Shown: positions 11,266 to 22,753 of the stretch, piece after piece | Layout of the letters: every line of letters begins with the position of its first letter | How positions within the stretch are numbered: the stretch's first letter is position 1 | Origin: Hydractinia symbiolongicarpus | Lineage: Eukaryota > Cnidaria > Hydrozoa > Anthoathecata > Hydractiniidae | Reading direction: 5' to 3' | Length of the DNA stretch: 64,000 nucleotides | NCBI RefSeq assembly: GCF_029227915.1 | Contig: NC_079882.1 | Coordinates: 27,890,001-27,954,000 of the forward strand | Translations under genes and position numbers: made by a program | Notes under the pieces: generated by a model | What the model saw: the letters and a program-made list of their open reading frames with translations, nothing else | What the model was told of the DNA's origin: nothing | The model's database searches: none

Positions 11266-11350
11266 CTATCGACTTGTGATGAGTTGTAAGACGTAAAAAG
11301 ACTAGGACACGTGATAAAGACGCGTCAAAGAACCAAATAAGTTCATATAT
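11266..11350 (-). repeat. Split direct repeat A1 (5' end) of the YR element
   Basis: Direct repeat partner of 7310-7404 and the element's 5' boundary on the minus strand. It lies immediately upstream of the Gag-like start codon at 11249. Confidence 0.85.
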
Positions 11351-11559
11351 TGACGTTAAATTAGTGTTAACGACGTAGCGACGTTAAATTTGTTGATTAA
11401 AGTGTGAGACATGCTTTTTTTAAGAAATCAATGGAAAAAACATCCACTTTGCCTATCACAGACACATTGACACGCTCAGACTATAAGATAATTGGTAATT
11501 TTTCAAATTTTGTGATAAATTTATATTTCTAAAGCAATACTAAAGGTATATACGAAATG

Positions 11560-12590
11560 CATTAAGTATACCGATGATACTTTTGTTTACGTAGCCGATA
11601 ACACGAACGATCGAGAAAATCCTGAATAATAAAGTAAAAAATCACACACACACACACTTACGTGTACGAAAACGATTTAGTATTGAATTTGAAACAGGGT
11701 AAAAATGAAATTATGTTGTTCGGAACTGCTATACGCCTTGCTACACAAACTCGAAATACATTAAATCCAAAAGAACCTGTACATCACACAACGTTGTATA
11801 CGTTCTTGGGTAACCATCTAGACTCGATATTCTCTGTGAACGACAACTTTTAGAAAGCTTACAAGAAGACAACTGAAAGATTGATTCTAATCAAGCGAAT
11901 AAGATTATTTCTTAGTGTAGAAGCCACCTACAAAATATACGAAAGGTTAATTATGTTTTACATTACGCTAATTATCCTTTACTTAACAAACACACAGAAA
12001 ATTGTCATCTTTGGACAACAATTGTTTGTGGTGATGTGAAGATAGGCAGACTAGAAAATCGAAGGAAGAAGAAAGCGTGTCTAGTAGTGACGAAATGTTT
12101 GGATGGCTAAATGCGTGACAACTTAGTAATAGCAATAAACTTAGATTGAAATTTGGTGAAAAATCGTTTAGGTATTCTGGTAGTCAACTTTATAATGACT
12201 TACCATTTAATCTGAGGAATAGTCACACTTTTTCTAGGTCGCAACTGAGCACACACTTCGCTAAATAGATTCTGTAGATCTATTTCTTAAAGCGTGTTTT
12301 GGGTTTAACTTACGCCTTTTTCCTGTCTTCACAACCTCTAGTCATACTACTTGTTTTTCATTTTCGGCAGTTTTTGTTTGTTTTCTTGCTTTTTCACTTT
12401 GTGTTTTTAAATTTATATTCCATTCCATGTTATTTTTAATATATATTTATATAATTAATTTTTATTATTTTTAATATCTCCTAGTATTTCTCAAATTTCA
12501 TTTTGTACAGGACACACATTGATAGCAGTAATTTATTTTAACTGAAATGCTGTTTAAATATTATGAAATAAATAAATAACCTTGATTGTA
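11560..12590 (+). mobile_element. Non-LTR retrotransposon (LINE) 3' end, decayed
   Basis: The plus strand near 11570-11610 reads YTDDTFVYVADN, the catalytic box of LINE reverse transcriptases (normally YADD). Next come NDLVLNLKQGKNEIMLFG and YTFLGNHLDSIFSVNDNF, the usual post-catalytic block (N...K...F....YLG..LD). Further on, with stops and frameshifts, are TTERLILIKRIRLFLS, SGSQLYNDLPFNLRN and STHFAK, matching the W..LP..IR......FK...K LINE C-terminus. The end is a short AATAAATAAATAA-type tail at 12566-12584. Only the 3' part is present, consistent with 5' truncation. Confidence 0.75.
11641..11656. repeat. CA microsatellite
   Basis: About seven CA units inside the LINE relic, probably contributing to its frameshift. 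Confidence 0.8.
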
Positions 12591-13011
12591 GACATATTTT
12601 CTCATGTTAATAATAAAGGTAAAAAGATCCGTTTTACTGGAAATATTGATGTTCCTGTCATTAAACTGTTCATTTTTAGAATATGGGATTTATAGATTCT
12701 CCCGGTTAGGAAAACTGTTTAATGACGTTATTCGGATCCGAAACGGTGCAATTTCTCTGGATCGATTTTTTTTTCAATTCTGGTCTGTATTTTATCCCTA
12801 GGACCCATATATCTCCTTAGCAACACCTTAGTTACCACCTTTTTTGAGTTGACAATGCGGCAAAATTCTTTTTTTCTCTTTCTTTTAGCTTGCACATCAA
12901 ATAAAATAAGTAACCATGCACAAATTGAATGTAACAATTAAACGAGTCAAATTAATCAAATTGCTAAAACCAATCGATAAATATTTTTAGTGAAAGATAA
13001 TGTATTGTAGC

Positions 13012-13045
13012 TATAAAATCGTGACATGTATGTCACGATTTTATA
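13012..13045. repeat. Perfect inverted repeat, 16-bp arms, 2-nt spacer
   Basis: TATAAAATCGTGACAT (13012-13027) is exactly complementary to 13030-13045. A near-palindrome of this kind could extrude a cruciform. No gene lies within 400 bases. Confidence 0.85.
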
Positions 13046-15183
13046 TCTTTTTTCAGATTATTGCTAATGGCGGAAATCTTTAAGCCGCACGGCTTCTTGT
13101 TTGTGTTTAAAAAATGGTTTCCTTTAAATATTTCTTTTCTTTTCTTTCTTTAAACGCCTTTTTAAAATAATTGAAGTGTTGCTTCAAAGAAACAATAATT
13201 GACAGTTTATGCTATATTATAAAATTATTTTAACATTCCCTTCATCACTGTTCTTTCTTTATCAGATCAACAACAGGATTTGTATCATAGAATTTCCAGA
13301 TTTGCTTTTATATCAATTTCAAAGATATCCAATTGAAGATTTGAATTTTCTGAAAACACCATACGCAAAATCTATAATTTTAATTTTTTCTTTTTTCCGT
13401 TGCACGTAATTAAAAAACGTGTGATTTTAAATGAAGGATAACTGGGATTTGTATTTTCAAAATTCAGTATATTCAAAAAGCGTTTAGCAATTCGGGATGA
13501 TGCAGGGATATAATTTTATTCCTAGAAACAATATATGTTCTGAATCACACTTTGTTTTCCCCAAAAAATCCTGCATATGAATATCTAAAATGTTGATTGT
13601 GATTCTAAAGTTTCCCATCATCTTGTCTAACACAACATCTTGTCTGAAAAAAAAATGTTTCCATTGTCAGAAGGTGTTGCATTCGAATTATCGTCACTGT
13701 AAAATTTAAGACGGGAAAAACAAAGATTTTAAAGGATGACCCATACATTTTTCTATCACTTAGTTAAAGCCTTATCAAACATTCTATTTCTCTGTTTTCC
13801 TTGTCCCCGTTTGCTAACAAGCAACAGCTAACGTCTTAACCGCGCCATATTTGTCACTTGGATGTCAAGTATATAACTTGAAATGCATATATTGACTGGC
13901 TTAAGACGTCTATTTAACTTTCTTTAACCACTCTTCAGAAACACACGTCTCCGTTCTTTTGTTTCACCCAGCGTTTCAATGTCTATACAATAGTGGGAAT
14001 GGGTTATTAATGATTGGAATATAAAACTTTTATAGACAGCTCATTGCTGATTTTAACAACATTTATTTTCTTCCTACATGTATCTCTCCAATCGAGTTGG
14101 GACTTCACCGAGTTAATCAACTTGGAATACAATCTCATTAATCACCCATTTTCGTAAGTTTCAGTTGTAAGAAGGAACAGATTTAAGAAAATTATAGTTC
14201 AGAATCTTAGGAGGAAAAGGAACTTGAGAAAACATCGCTTCTTACAAAAAAAAAGGTAAATAAAACATTTGCACCACATACTTTATTTGCCACTTTTGTT
14301 TTACATTTTCTTAACACCCTTTACGGTAGTTTAAAATAAGATTAAGCAGGAAAAAACATTATTTCTGAAGCAAAATCAATTAATAAGGAATTAAAGTAGG
14401 AAAACTATAATTCGCATTTGTTAAAAAGAAGAACTTTTACAAAATGTCTTTTTACTACGGTAATTGCAGTTTAGGAGACATAAGTCTACCAAACATTTTA
14501 TTGATCAACATGTGAACATTACACTTAGAACGTTAACGAAAATGTCCACTCAGTACAGCGCTTGTTTTTAAGCATTTTTTCTTCATTAGGCCATGTCAGA
14601 CATGGAATGCTAAATGTGAAAAACAATGCTTGGGTGTTGTGTTGTGAAGTTATGTTATCTTTATTATTTACCTGTGCCTTCATACCGAATATAACAAGTA
14701 TATAAAGAAATGTGGAATAAATGTATGTACTGTGTACATGTGTACCCTTAACATAAAAAGACATGTAAAAACTACTTGCTATATGAAATTTAGAAATTGA
14801 AATTAGAGAACAAAAAATTATTTTTGAAGTGAAAAAGATTGCAGAGAACCCGATTAATCATACATACAAGACAATTCCCGAATTTACTTCCTTCAAAGTG
14901 TTGTAGCGTCGTTAAAATACTCACCAAAAAAAGCTGAAATTTCTAACACTATGCTGAAACTAAATAACGGTTTATTTCATACTGTTATTCTTGATCTTTG
15001 ATTGAAAGTGAAGCTTGTAAATAAATACAGAATTAAGAAGCAATTGTCGGTGGCAGTAATGCTACCAAATCAGGACTTTCTCAGCTGAAAGGTGTTAAGT
15101 ATTTACATGCCTGCTACAGTGAATGATCAATTTTTTTTTTTTTTTTAATTATGTAGATTCAGAAATTTGAATGCATTCAATGC

Positions 15184-15220
15184 AAATGCTATCCAAGCTC
15201 GTTCAGCTTGGATAGCATTT
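15184..15220. repeat. Perfect inverted repeat, 16-bp arms, 5-nt loop
   Basis: AAATGCTATCCAAGCT (15184-15199) pairs exactly with 15205-15220. A second inverted repeat with 12-bp arms (TTTATATTCGAA / TTCGAATATAAA, about 15218-15249) follows and overlaps it, so the region can form two adjacent hairpins. Confidence 0.85.
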
Positions 15221-18200
15221 ATATTCGAAACGGACCATTCGAATATAAACAAAATGCAATGTAATAGAAGTCCAAAATAGAACGAAAAAATACGAAGTGC
15301 AATACGAACAATGAATCAAGATGAAAAAATAAACATCTCCATAACATAAAAATAAACCTTGCAGAGACTTACAGAGAGTAAAAGTACAAAAAAGAGCATT
15401 TCAGAGGACTAGGGTGTAAAGGAAAATAATGTTTCGACGTGGGTAGTAAACAATAAAAGCAAGAAGAAAATCCCATAAGCTTACGAGTCAGGCCAAGTAA
15501 ACTCAAAAAAAGAAAAAGAATGAAGAAGAGAGACATAAAAATCTTGATGAAGCTTTTTTTATGGTTTAGAAATGCACGCTGGAACAAAATCCCTGTCATC
15601 GGCATGATTATTTAAGAAAGAGCGATCTCATTGTCAAAAAGTCTCGATCTAGCTGATTATAAGTCTCCGATGACTCGCTAGAAAAATATAAGCAAAAGCA
15701 TAATGCAACTTTCACAGCTGTTTCGGGAGAAGAGCTCAGTGTTACCCCGAAAATGACAGCAAATGGGATTTAGCCGCAAGTGAGAGAGCGCAAACAAAAC
15801 AACTTAATGCTAAGGTAGACATTGCATTACATCATGTAAACAAATTTTTGAACGTCTCGTGTTTACTTGAGTTTGTACTGTTAGCTAGCTAATGTTAGCC
15901 TCCAAGTGCAGCTCCCCATCCCATGGCTAGCTCTAACCTATGACTTCTGTTGTTATTCCTCTTTTTTAATTATCTATAGCTAACTACTATAGTTTCCAAA
16001 TTTCTCTTCTTTAATGAGCAAGAATTACGTTGTAACAAGCTAGCTAGCTACCTACAAAATCTTTCAAAAAATTTAAATTTTGCAGGATATAGTAGGATGT
16101 ATTTTATGCCCATATAGTATAGATGAATTTCGTTGTTTACATTTTCAGTAGTAAGCTCTTTCGACTTTGGCATTTGCGTGGTAGAGAAAAGGATTGGGGT
16201 GCTAGGTGAAGGAAAGTAATTATCAGTTCATTTCTTCAAACGAAGGCATTCTTATGACTTTTAATAAATTCAAATAAACTCGACGCAGTTAAGGTGGGGT
16301 TCTGTAAAATACACGTTTTTCGGAGTTTTTTAAAACCTGAACTTTGAACCTCGAAAAAATGTTTAATAATGTATCTCAGGCCTTGGAAGTGATATTATAT
16401 CTGGTCTGCAAGCTTTCAACTCTTGAATTAAGGCCTGGTTCAGATTAATAAAACGTTTTTGAAGGAGTTATCCGTGCCACAGGTGGGTACACTTTAGTAC
16501 GGTTTTTTGAAGATCGCAAGCTTATATTAGAATATCCTGATACACCTAGCTCCTTTTTATGTCGACAACAAAGGTGGCTATTCGTTTCAAAAAAGTCTAG
16601 GGTTTTTTTTTGCTTATATAAAGAGATAATGATGAAAAACATGCATGTTTTTTTGTTATTTGGTACTAAAATGGTCCACGAATCTCTATATGCGCATGTA
16701 ACTTAAGGAGACTTGGCACCAAACGTTGCATTAATGAATGCCCTTTCCTAATATCACATAAATTTTATATGTTTAGTGTGAAATAAGCATGTGATAATTT
16801 GATAAAGACACCCAGTAGCTAGCTAGAAAAACAAACAGACAAAAACAGAAAATTTTGCTAAAATTATAATTTCCAGACCAGAACGCACATGTGTTTTTTG
16901 TCCAATCAAATCGCTGAACGTCATCGGACAAGGTAAATAATAATGGCGGTTTGGCGGCAATAATAATACGAGGAGGTATATAAAAATATAGTCAAACTTT
17001 TAAAAGCAAGGTATAGTATATATGAATATTTCTTAATACTAAAACTTGTATTATCAGCCAGGATTCTTTTGCATATATGCAGCAGTTACTTTGACGAGGT
17101 TAGCCAAAATCCTTGAAAAATTTATTTAAAAAGAGATTTAGTGTTTTTTCTGAGCAATATAGCTAGCTAGCTATATTTTAAATTTATTTTGTTGAAAAAG
17201 GAAACAAAAAATTTTTTCTGCTAAGCTATAAATTTGTGTTTGTCTGCAAAGCAAAATTGGTCAAAAAATAAGACAATACGAGAGTGATGATATTAAGTTC
17301 AGCACGTCGAATAAATAAACGCTAGAGGTCAACATTTACTCGCTTAGTTAAAAAGTATATAGTGCAGGTTCAGGAATTTTATTAAATATCAAGGTAAAAT
17401 TAATATACAACTGATATATATAGCTATATAGCTATATATCTTTATTTATTTTTAGCTAGTTAGTTACGATGTTGAAATAATAACCCTTTCCTTTAGCGTA
17501 TTTCGCTTGTACATATTTAATGAAGTTTCGACTGAAAATATGTGAGCAAGTTTCGTAACATTTGCTTCTGAAAATCCGTTTTTATTGTAAGAAATTGTTA
17601 TTAAAACCTTATTTATCAAGCGCAGCTAATTATAAATGATTGCGTAAAATATTTACATGTTAATTTATCATAAGGCCGTTGTTCAGACAAAATTGTAAAG
17701 AGTCAATTGTAAAGTTTAGCCTAAGAAACAGCATTTTAATAAAAGACTCATGTTTGAAACAAACATATTTTTTGTGAAAACAACTTTAATCAGTATATAT
17801 ATTGTATTTAACTTGCGTTGTAATGTTCACAAAAACTGGTTAAGAACCTCTGAAACAATATTACATTGTGAATATTTTCTTACAGCATGCTATAAAAATA
17901 AACTAATTTCATTTTTGCAACAATATTTCGGCTATCGGAGACGTCTCTGACCCTTTAATTATAGCTAATTTTTTTAGTAAATGTTTAGTTCAATTGCAGA
18001 CAATCTTAGGAAAACCATTCCACATAGTTCTTAATATTTTTCTTCATATCTAAAAAATCATGTTACTAATTCTCTGTTCCAACTCCTACTGATCAACTAG
18101 AAGTTCTTGATTGCCTTTCTCTCATCAAATTTGTACTTCGAAAAAGTTGTTATACCAAGCGATTTCTTGGAAAAATTAGTTCCCATTAGGTGCCATTAAG

Positions 18201-18273
18201 GTATATACATATTCAGCTTTTTTAATTGCATTACAGTAATACAGTAATTTATGCTATTAAAATTTGTAAAAAG

Positions 18274-18339
18274 GTCTTGATCGTCTAATGTAAGACACCT
18301 ACATTGTAGGAAATCCAGGTTCAAGTCCTGGTCAAGACA
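18274..18339 (+). tRNA. Short tRNA-like sequence, probable pseudogene
   Basis: A perfect 7-bp acceptor stem (GTCTTGA / TCAAGAC), a 4-bp D-stem (GTCT/AGAC) with a short loop, and a perfect T-stem with canonical T-loop (CCAGG TTCAAGT CCTGG, a good B box). The anticodon arm is abnormal: stem CCTAC/GTAGG encloses only 3 nt, about 4 nt too few, so no anticodon can be read. Total length is about 66 nt. It is either a tRNA pseudogene or a tRNA-derived element head; a processed pseudogene would normally not keep such clean stems. Confidence 0.5.
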
Positions 18340-20200
18340 GTTTACCTTAGTTATGGTGTAATAATTTTATTCTTAATGTGTGAGTGCATTCAACTTTTCT
18401 CCCAATTCTTGCCATGCAACAACGTGAAAAATGCCACTGCACTTATATCAACAACCATAATAACAACAAATGAAAATTAGCACTAAAACAGTTCGGAGAG
18501 TTTAATTTTATACTGGCTAATCAAAGTATATATTACGTAGGTGGAAAATGCCCTTCTTGATTGTATAAAGTTGAAATCTCAACGATGTCCTTCAGAAAAA
18601 GATTATTTTGCTGCCTTATGACAAAAAAACGTGCCACCAATCAATCAAATCCTGACATATTTTTTGTATTGGCAGAAATAATTTGCTGTAATAATTTAGT
18701 TTCTATTATAAAAAATACCACAAATAGTACATTTATTTTTAGATTTTCAATGAATTAATATATACAGTGGAGTTGTCGAATTAAAGGAGTTTTGTTGTAA
18801 GGGTTTCATTCTAAAGGAACCGAAGTAAACAGAAGAAATTTAATAAGGCTTTGATCATGGGCATTATGAATATTTCGCATTTTCTGAAAAAATAATTAGT
18901 CTCACGGCATGAAAATTTAGTATATATGTTATTTCCACTAGTATAGTAACTTTTCTTTTCAAAATATTATTTCACTTTTATTCATAGTCAAAGCCTTCAC
19001 AATTCATAACAGTTTATTTCCATTTTTCAATTCTTAATAAGAGCCTTGTAACAAAAAAAAGATTTATTTAAACAATGATTAGCCGAAACTGTACACTTGT
19101 GTATTCACTATATTCGATTCATACTGTATCTCAATGAAATTCGTCTGGCTTGAGCTAGCCATACAAAAAGTTTTACCTAGCTACATTCAATTTCAAATTG
19201 AATTTGTTACTCAAGCTACATAAGTAGCTAGCCAAAAGACTTTTAAAGGTTAAATCACTGTCACTTTTGCCATTTTTTGCATAAAAGGCGTTTAGGTTTT
19301 ACCCTTCTTTAGCTATGGCTAGCTATTAGGCTCCCCAACTTATATAAAGATTAGCTCTCTAGCTAACCAGCTATACAAATTTACGTGGATGTGGCTCAAG
19401 TTCTAAACAATACTCAAATATAAATACTAATGATACATATACTTGGCTGAAAACTAACCTTGTTGACTTTAATTTCTTAACTTATATAACTCGTTCTTTT
19501 TTATCATCCACACAAAACCCTAACATACTTCAAAACAAATTCATGACCAATACCGGGTGATCACACTTCCTTAAATTAAATTATTTAAAACGCCCTAGAA
19601 AAAACCGCGTCTGTTAAACCGTATATAATGGTTTATTACGTCATTAAGTTTGCTTATTTATTTTTAACAAATATTGCCGAATAATGACGGAAAAGCCGTG
19701 AAAGCTTTCTTAATTACGTCGAGAATCAGAAGGCATCAACCTACACTCGATAATCAGCCATCAACCTACAATCTAAAACTCCAACGATGTCCCCGTTAGA
19801 AGAAATCCATAGTAAAAGACCTTTCTTCACCAAATCCTAGCATCTTTTTTCCTGCCATGCAAAAGCCAGAACCAAGGAGCTTACCACTAGAAAGAAAACA
19901 AATTACGTCACGATGACGTCATTCATCTATAATTTTTTTCACATTACCTGTGCACTTTACAAGGGGGACCACTGCAATATGACAAGTGGAACGAATTTTA
20001 TAGAACTTAAAGTGTGTGTGTCTTAAGTTATTTATTATTGTTTTGTTTCTGATTTTCTAATCTAATGGGTGATGATTGTATGAACTGAAATGACGGTTTT
20101 TTCTAAATTTTGATGTGCTTCATAATCTTTTTGTGAAAGATTGATGGGTAATGGAAATATACGACATGCTTAATGCAATTATTTTTGTTGATTTAGATGT
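18340..20200. other. No supported gene
   Basis: AT-rich with short open frames that do not resemble any family. TAGCTAGCT-like strings are frequent. Nothing here has a repeat partner that I could align in the window. Confidence 0.4.
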
Positions 20201-21460
20201 GTTTCTCAAAAACCAATCTGTTTTACATTTTGTGTAAACTTTTGTTTACGAACCGTATACAATGTTTCCAAAATAATGATCTTTTTTAATTCAAGTTTAT
20301 TCTTTGCTTATTGATTTTTTGACATTTAGGTTCAGAATTGTTGGTAAAGGGTAGTACGGATCATCATTCTAAAAAAAGAAAAAAAATTGGGTTCTTAACT
20401 GGTTGATTTTTACATTTTGTGTAAATTTTTTGTATATGCATTGCTTACGTCAGCAAAACATCTAAAGCAACTTATTTTTTTAATGGCCTTTTGCCTAAGT
20501 GGACTTTTCCACGGGCCTTATCGACTAGTCTGTATAATAATACGCCAGTTCTGTGTCTCTGTAACAGGCAAAGTGGATATGTTCATATTTTTGCATAAGC
20601 TTTTAAGGGAAAGACAATATTTATAATGTGTAAACAACTTACTTCTGTTGATTTGTGCTAACTCTTTGCAGGCTAACTTTTTGACATAACACTATAACAC
20701 TACCTTAACGTCAATATATAACACTACCTTAACGTCAATCTCTTATAATAATACAGAGACTGTGTCTGTTTGTAACAGGCAAAGTGGATATCGTCATTTT
20801 CCTTTGATGTCGCCGAAAAACTTATGTCTAATATGTTAAATTTTCTGACGTACGGCGCGACGTCAATAACACTACTTTAACGTCAATGTCCTATATTAAA
20901 TTAATGAAGCCATTACAGTTCAACTAAAGCTTAGAGGCCAAATAACTTGGAAAAGAGGTAGTGACGTCAATGATTTTTCACCGCGTAGGTAACTAGGGAG
21001 CACCTAGGTACAATTTGGGTAATTTTCTAAAACCTCAGCAAAATTTTTAAACCCTTTTATGTCCTTTGTCGTTCGTAGAAAAGATATGATCCTATATATT
21101 ATTTTGATCAGCGTTTCAACCTCTACACGTTACAGGCAACGAATAAACTAAATTTCGCCAATTTTTTTTGGATTTGCAATGCTGACGTCAGCAAACCAAC
21201 TTTTTCAATGTCCTATTGCCTAAGTGGATTTTTCCACGGGTCTTTATTGACTAGTATCTTATATTAAATTAACGAAGCCGTTACAGTGCACTTAAAAATT
21301 TGAGGCCAAATAACTCGGAAACGAGGTGGTGACCTCAATGATTTTTCACGGCGTGGGTAACTAGGGACCACGTGGGACGAATTTGAGTAAGTTTCCTGAA
21401 CCTGAGTCTCCGAATCCGTTTCGGAATGGACGGGTTGAAGACGTAATCACAACACCTACA
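20200..21460 (+). repeat. Composite repeat block, includes copies 2 and 3 of family R1
   Basis: Several units recur. GCTTACGTCAGCAAAACA...GGCCTTTTGCCTAAGTGGACTTTTCCACGGG at 20440-20520 (shown in parts) recurs at 21180-21245. GTAACAGGCAAAGTGGATAT occurs at 20563 and near 20773. TCCTATATTAAATTAATGAAGCC at 20888 recurs at 21248. GAGGCCAAATAACT.GGAAA followed by GACGTCAATGATTTTTCAC occurs at 20936 and 21301. ATAACACTACCTTAACGTCA is repeated at 20690-20740 and, with one change, at 20867. The block is a nested or tandemly duplicated non-coding element, not a gene. Confidence 0.7.
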
Positions 21461-21479
21461 AACCCACCAGAAAGACGTT

Positions 21480-22050
21480 TTTGGGTCACTTTATTTTCTA
21501 TAAAAGAGTGAATTATAAATACTTATTTGTGTACTTCATCTTTACATTGTAATAAGGTGGTAGCTATTGTACTATATAAAATACCAGTGTAAAATGTAAA
21601 ATATAAAACAAACAACTAGCTAGCTAAACACTAGAAAGGAATGTCATCCAGAAGTTTAATAAGCTCGTTAGATTAAAAATAAGTGCCCTTTTATTTTCTT
21701 TATCGAAGATTATAGTTACGCCAGATAACAACTAATTAGTTTTATAAATATTGAACGTAAACAAACTTTGTGTAGTTCACTTCGCTAAACATCTGAAGAT
21801 TGGTCTTACACTAAACTCATTTGTACGCTAACATGTATATCCTGGCTTTGTACTTTACGGAATGTAAACTAATATTGTCACGGACTTATCCTTTTCTTGA
21901 AATCAGTGGTCTATAGTTATATAATTGTGCAGTAATTAAAACGTAAAATATCGTGTTGACGTTATTTTTACATAGTTAAGCAGTCAATACTACTATCTGT
22001 TCAGTTAAAACTGTTTTATATACAATTATTGTTTCTTTTATTTTCAGTTC
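21480..22050. other. 3' flank of gene B; no separate gene seen
   Basis: AT-rich sequence downstream of the last recognised gene B exon. It may hold the gene B 3' UTR or a further small exon, because the last exon contains an internal GTAAGG that could be a donor. No clear signal fixes this. Confidence 0.35.
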
Positions 22051-22054
22051 AGCA

Positions 22055-22753
22055 TTAGTTCTGCCTGAAAAATGGAAAGATTCGCCCAAGCGAACCAAAA
22101 ACCAGAACCTGAAATCTCCTTACTTTAACGAAAAATGGTTCCTTGGGCTTATTTTTGAGCTCTTCCTTGTATTCCAGAATCTTTTCCAGCGGCAAACCAA
22201 GCTCACTTGGTTTTACATACTTTAAATTGACGCCAAGCTTTTTTGACAATTCTGCTCGCATCTTCAACAATTCTTTGCCATGTTTGTAGTTCAATTTTTT
22301 AATCAAATCATCCACACGCTCAATCATGTCGCGAAATTCTTGTATTGTGTCCTGAGCCAAGAATTTTAACTCTTTATGAAGCTGTTCTTTTAACTCTAAA
22401 GACAAAAAATTAACCAGCTTTTATTTCAAAATATTTTAGAAACATGGAATATCCTGACAGTTTGTGATCTCAAAAAGTATTACCTAGAGTTGTGCAAATT
22501 TTTCTTCTTCGATTTCTTATTCGTCTTCTTCTAAATACTTCATAAATGAGACCAAAGACAATAAACGCCAGGAAAAGTACCGATAAAATTTTTGTAATGT
22601 ATTGATACATTTTTGCTCGCCAGCTGATAATATCGATTATTGGTGTGTTACCGGTAGGCTTTAATGTCTTGACTACACTGTATTTCTTAAAGAGAGAGTA
22701 TAAATTACACCATATTGAATGTAGAATTGCTGTTGAAAAAAACCCAAGGAGTA
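22055..22753 (-). CDS. Channel exons: M4 and cytoplasmic coiled-coil tail
   Basis: Exon 22753-22484 encodes a hydrophobic stretch (LLGFFSTAILHSIWCNLYSL), a linker, then M4 (ILSVLFLAFIVFGLIYEVF) followed by a very basic RRRRIRNRRRK stop-transfer. Exon 22395-22055 encodes LKEQLHKELKFLAQDTIQEF and more heptad-like Lys/Glu/Leu sequence, a probable cytoplasmic coiled coil. These two exons join in phase 1. The join from 22808 to 22753 is one base out of phase; an assembly error, a mutation or an unseen donor could explain it. Confidence 0.65.

Larger units (their letters stand above)
7127..11350 (-). mobile_element. Ngaro/PAT-like tyrosine-recombinase retrotransposon (DIRS order), decayed
   Basis: Read 5' to 3' on the minus strand: repeat A1 (11350-11266), gag-like ORF, zinc knuckle, RT, RNase H, tyrosine recombinase, repeat B1 (7486-7408), A2 (7404-7310), B2 (7202-7127). 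That A1-ORFs-B1-A2-B2 order is the split-direct-repeat structure of Ngaro and PAT elements; DIRS1 proper has inverted repeats. No methyltransferase is seen, which fits Ngaro better. The RT and recombinase frames are broken by several frameshifts and stops and a C-rich slippage run at 8950-8966, so this copy is inactive. Members integrate via circular DNA and the recombinase, without a target-site duplication. Confidence 0.85.
12600..18270. other. Long AT-rich intergenic region without supported genes
   Basis: Short open frames on both strands have low-complexity composition and no recognisable domain. I see homopolymer runs, GCTAGCTAGCT-type short palindromes and the two hairpins listed separately. 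This is probably old, degraded transposon sequence. Confidence 0.5.
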
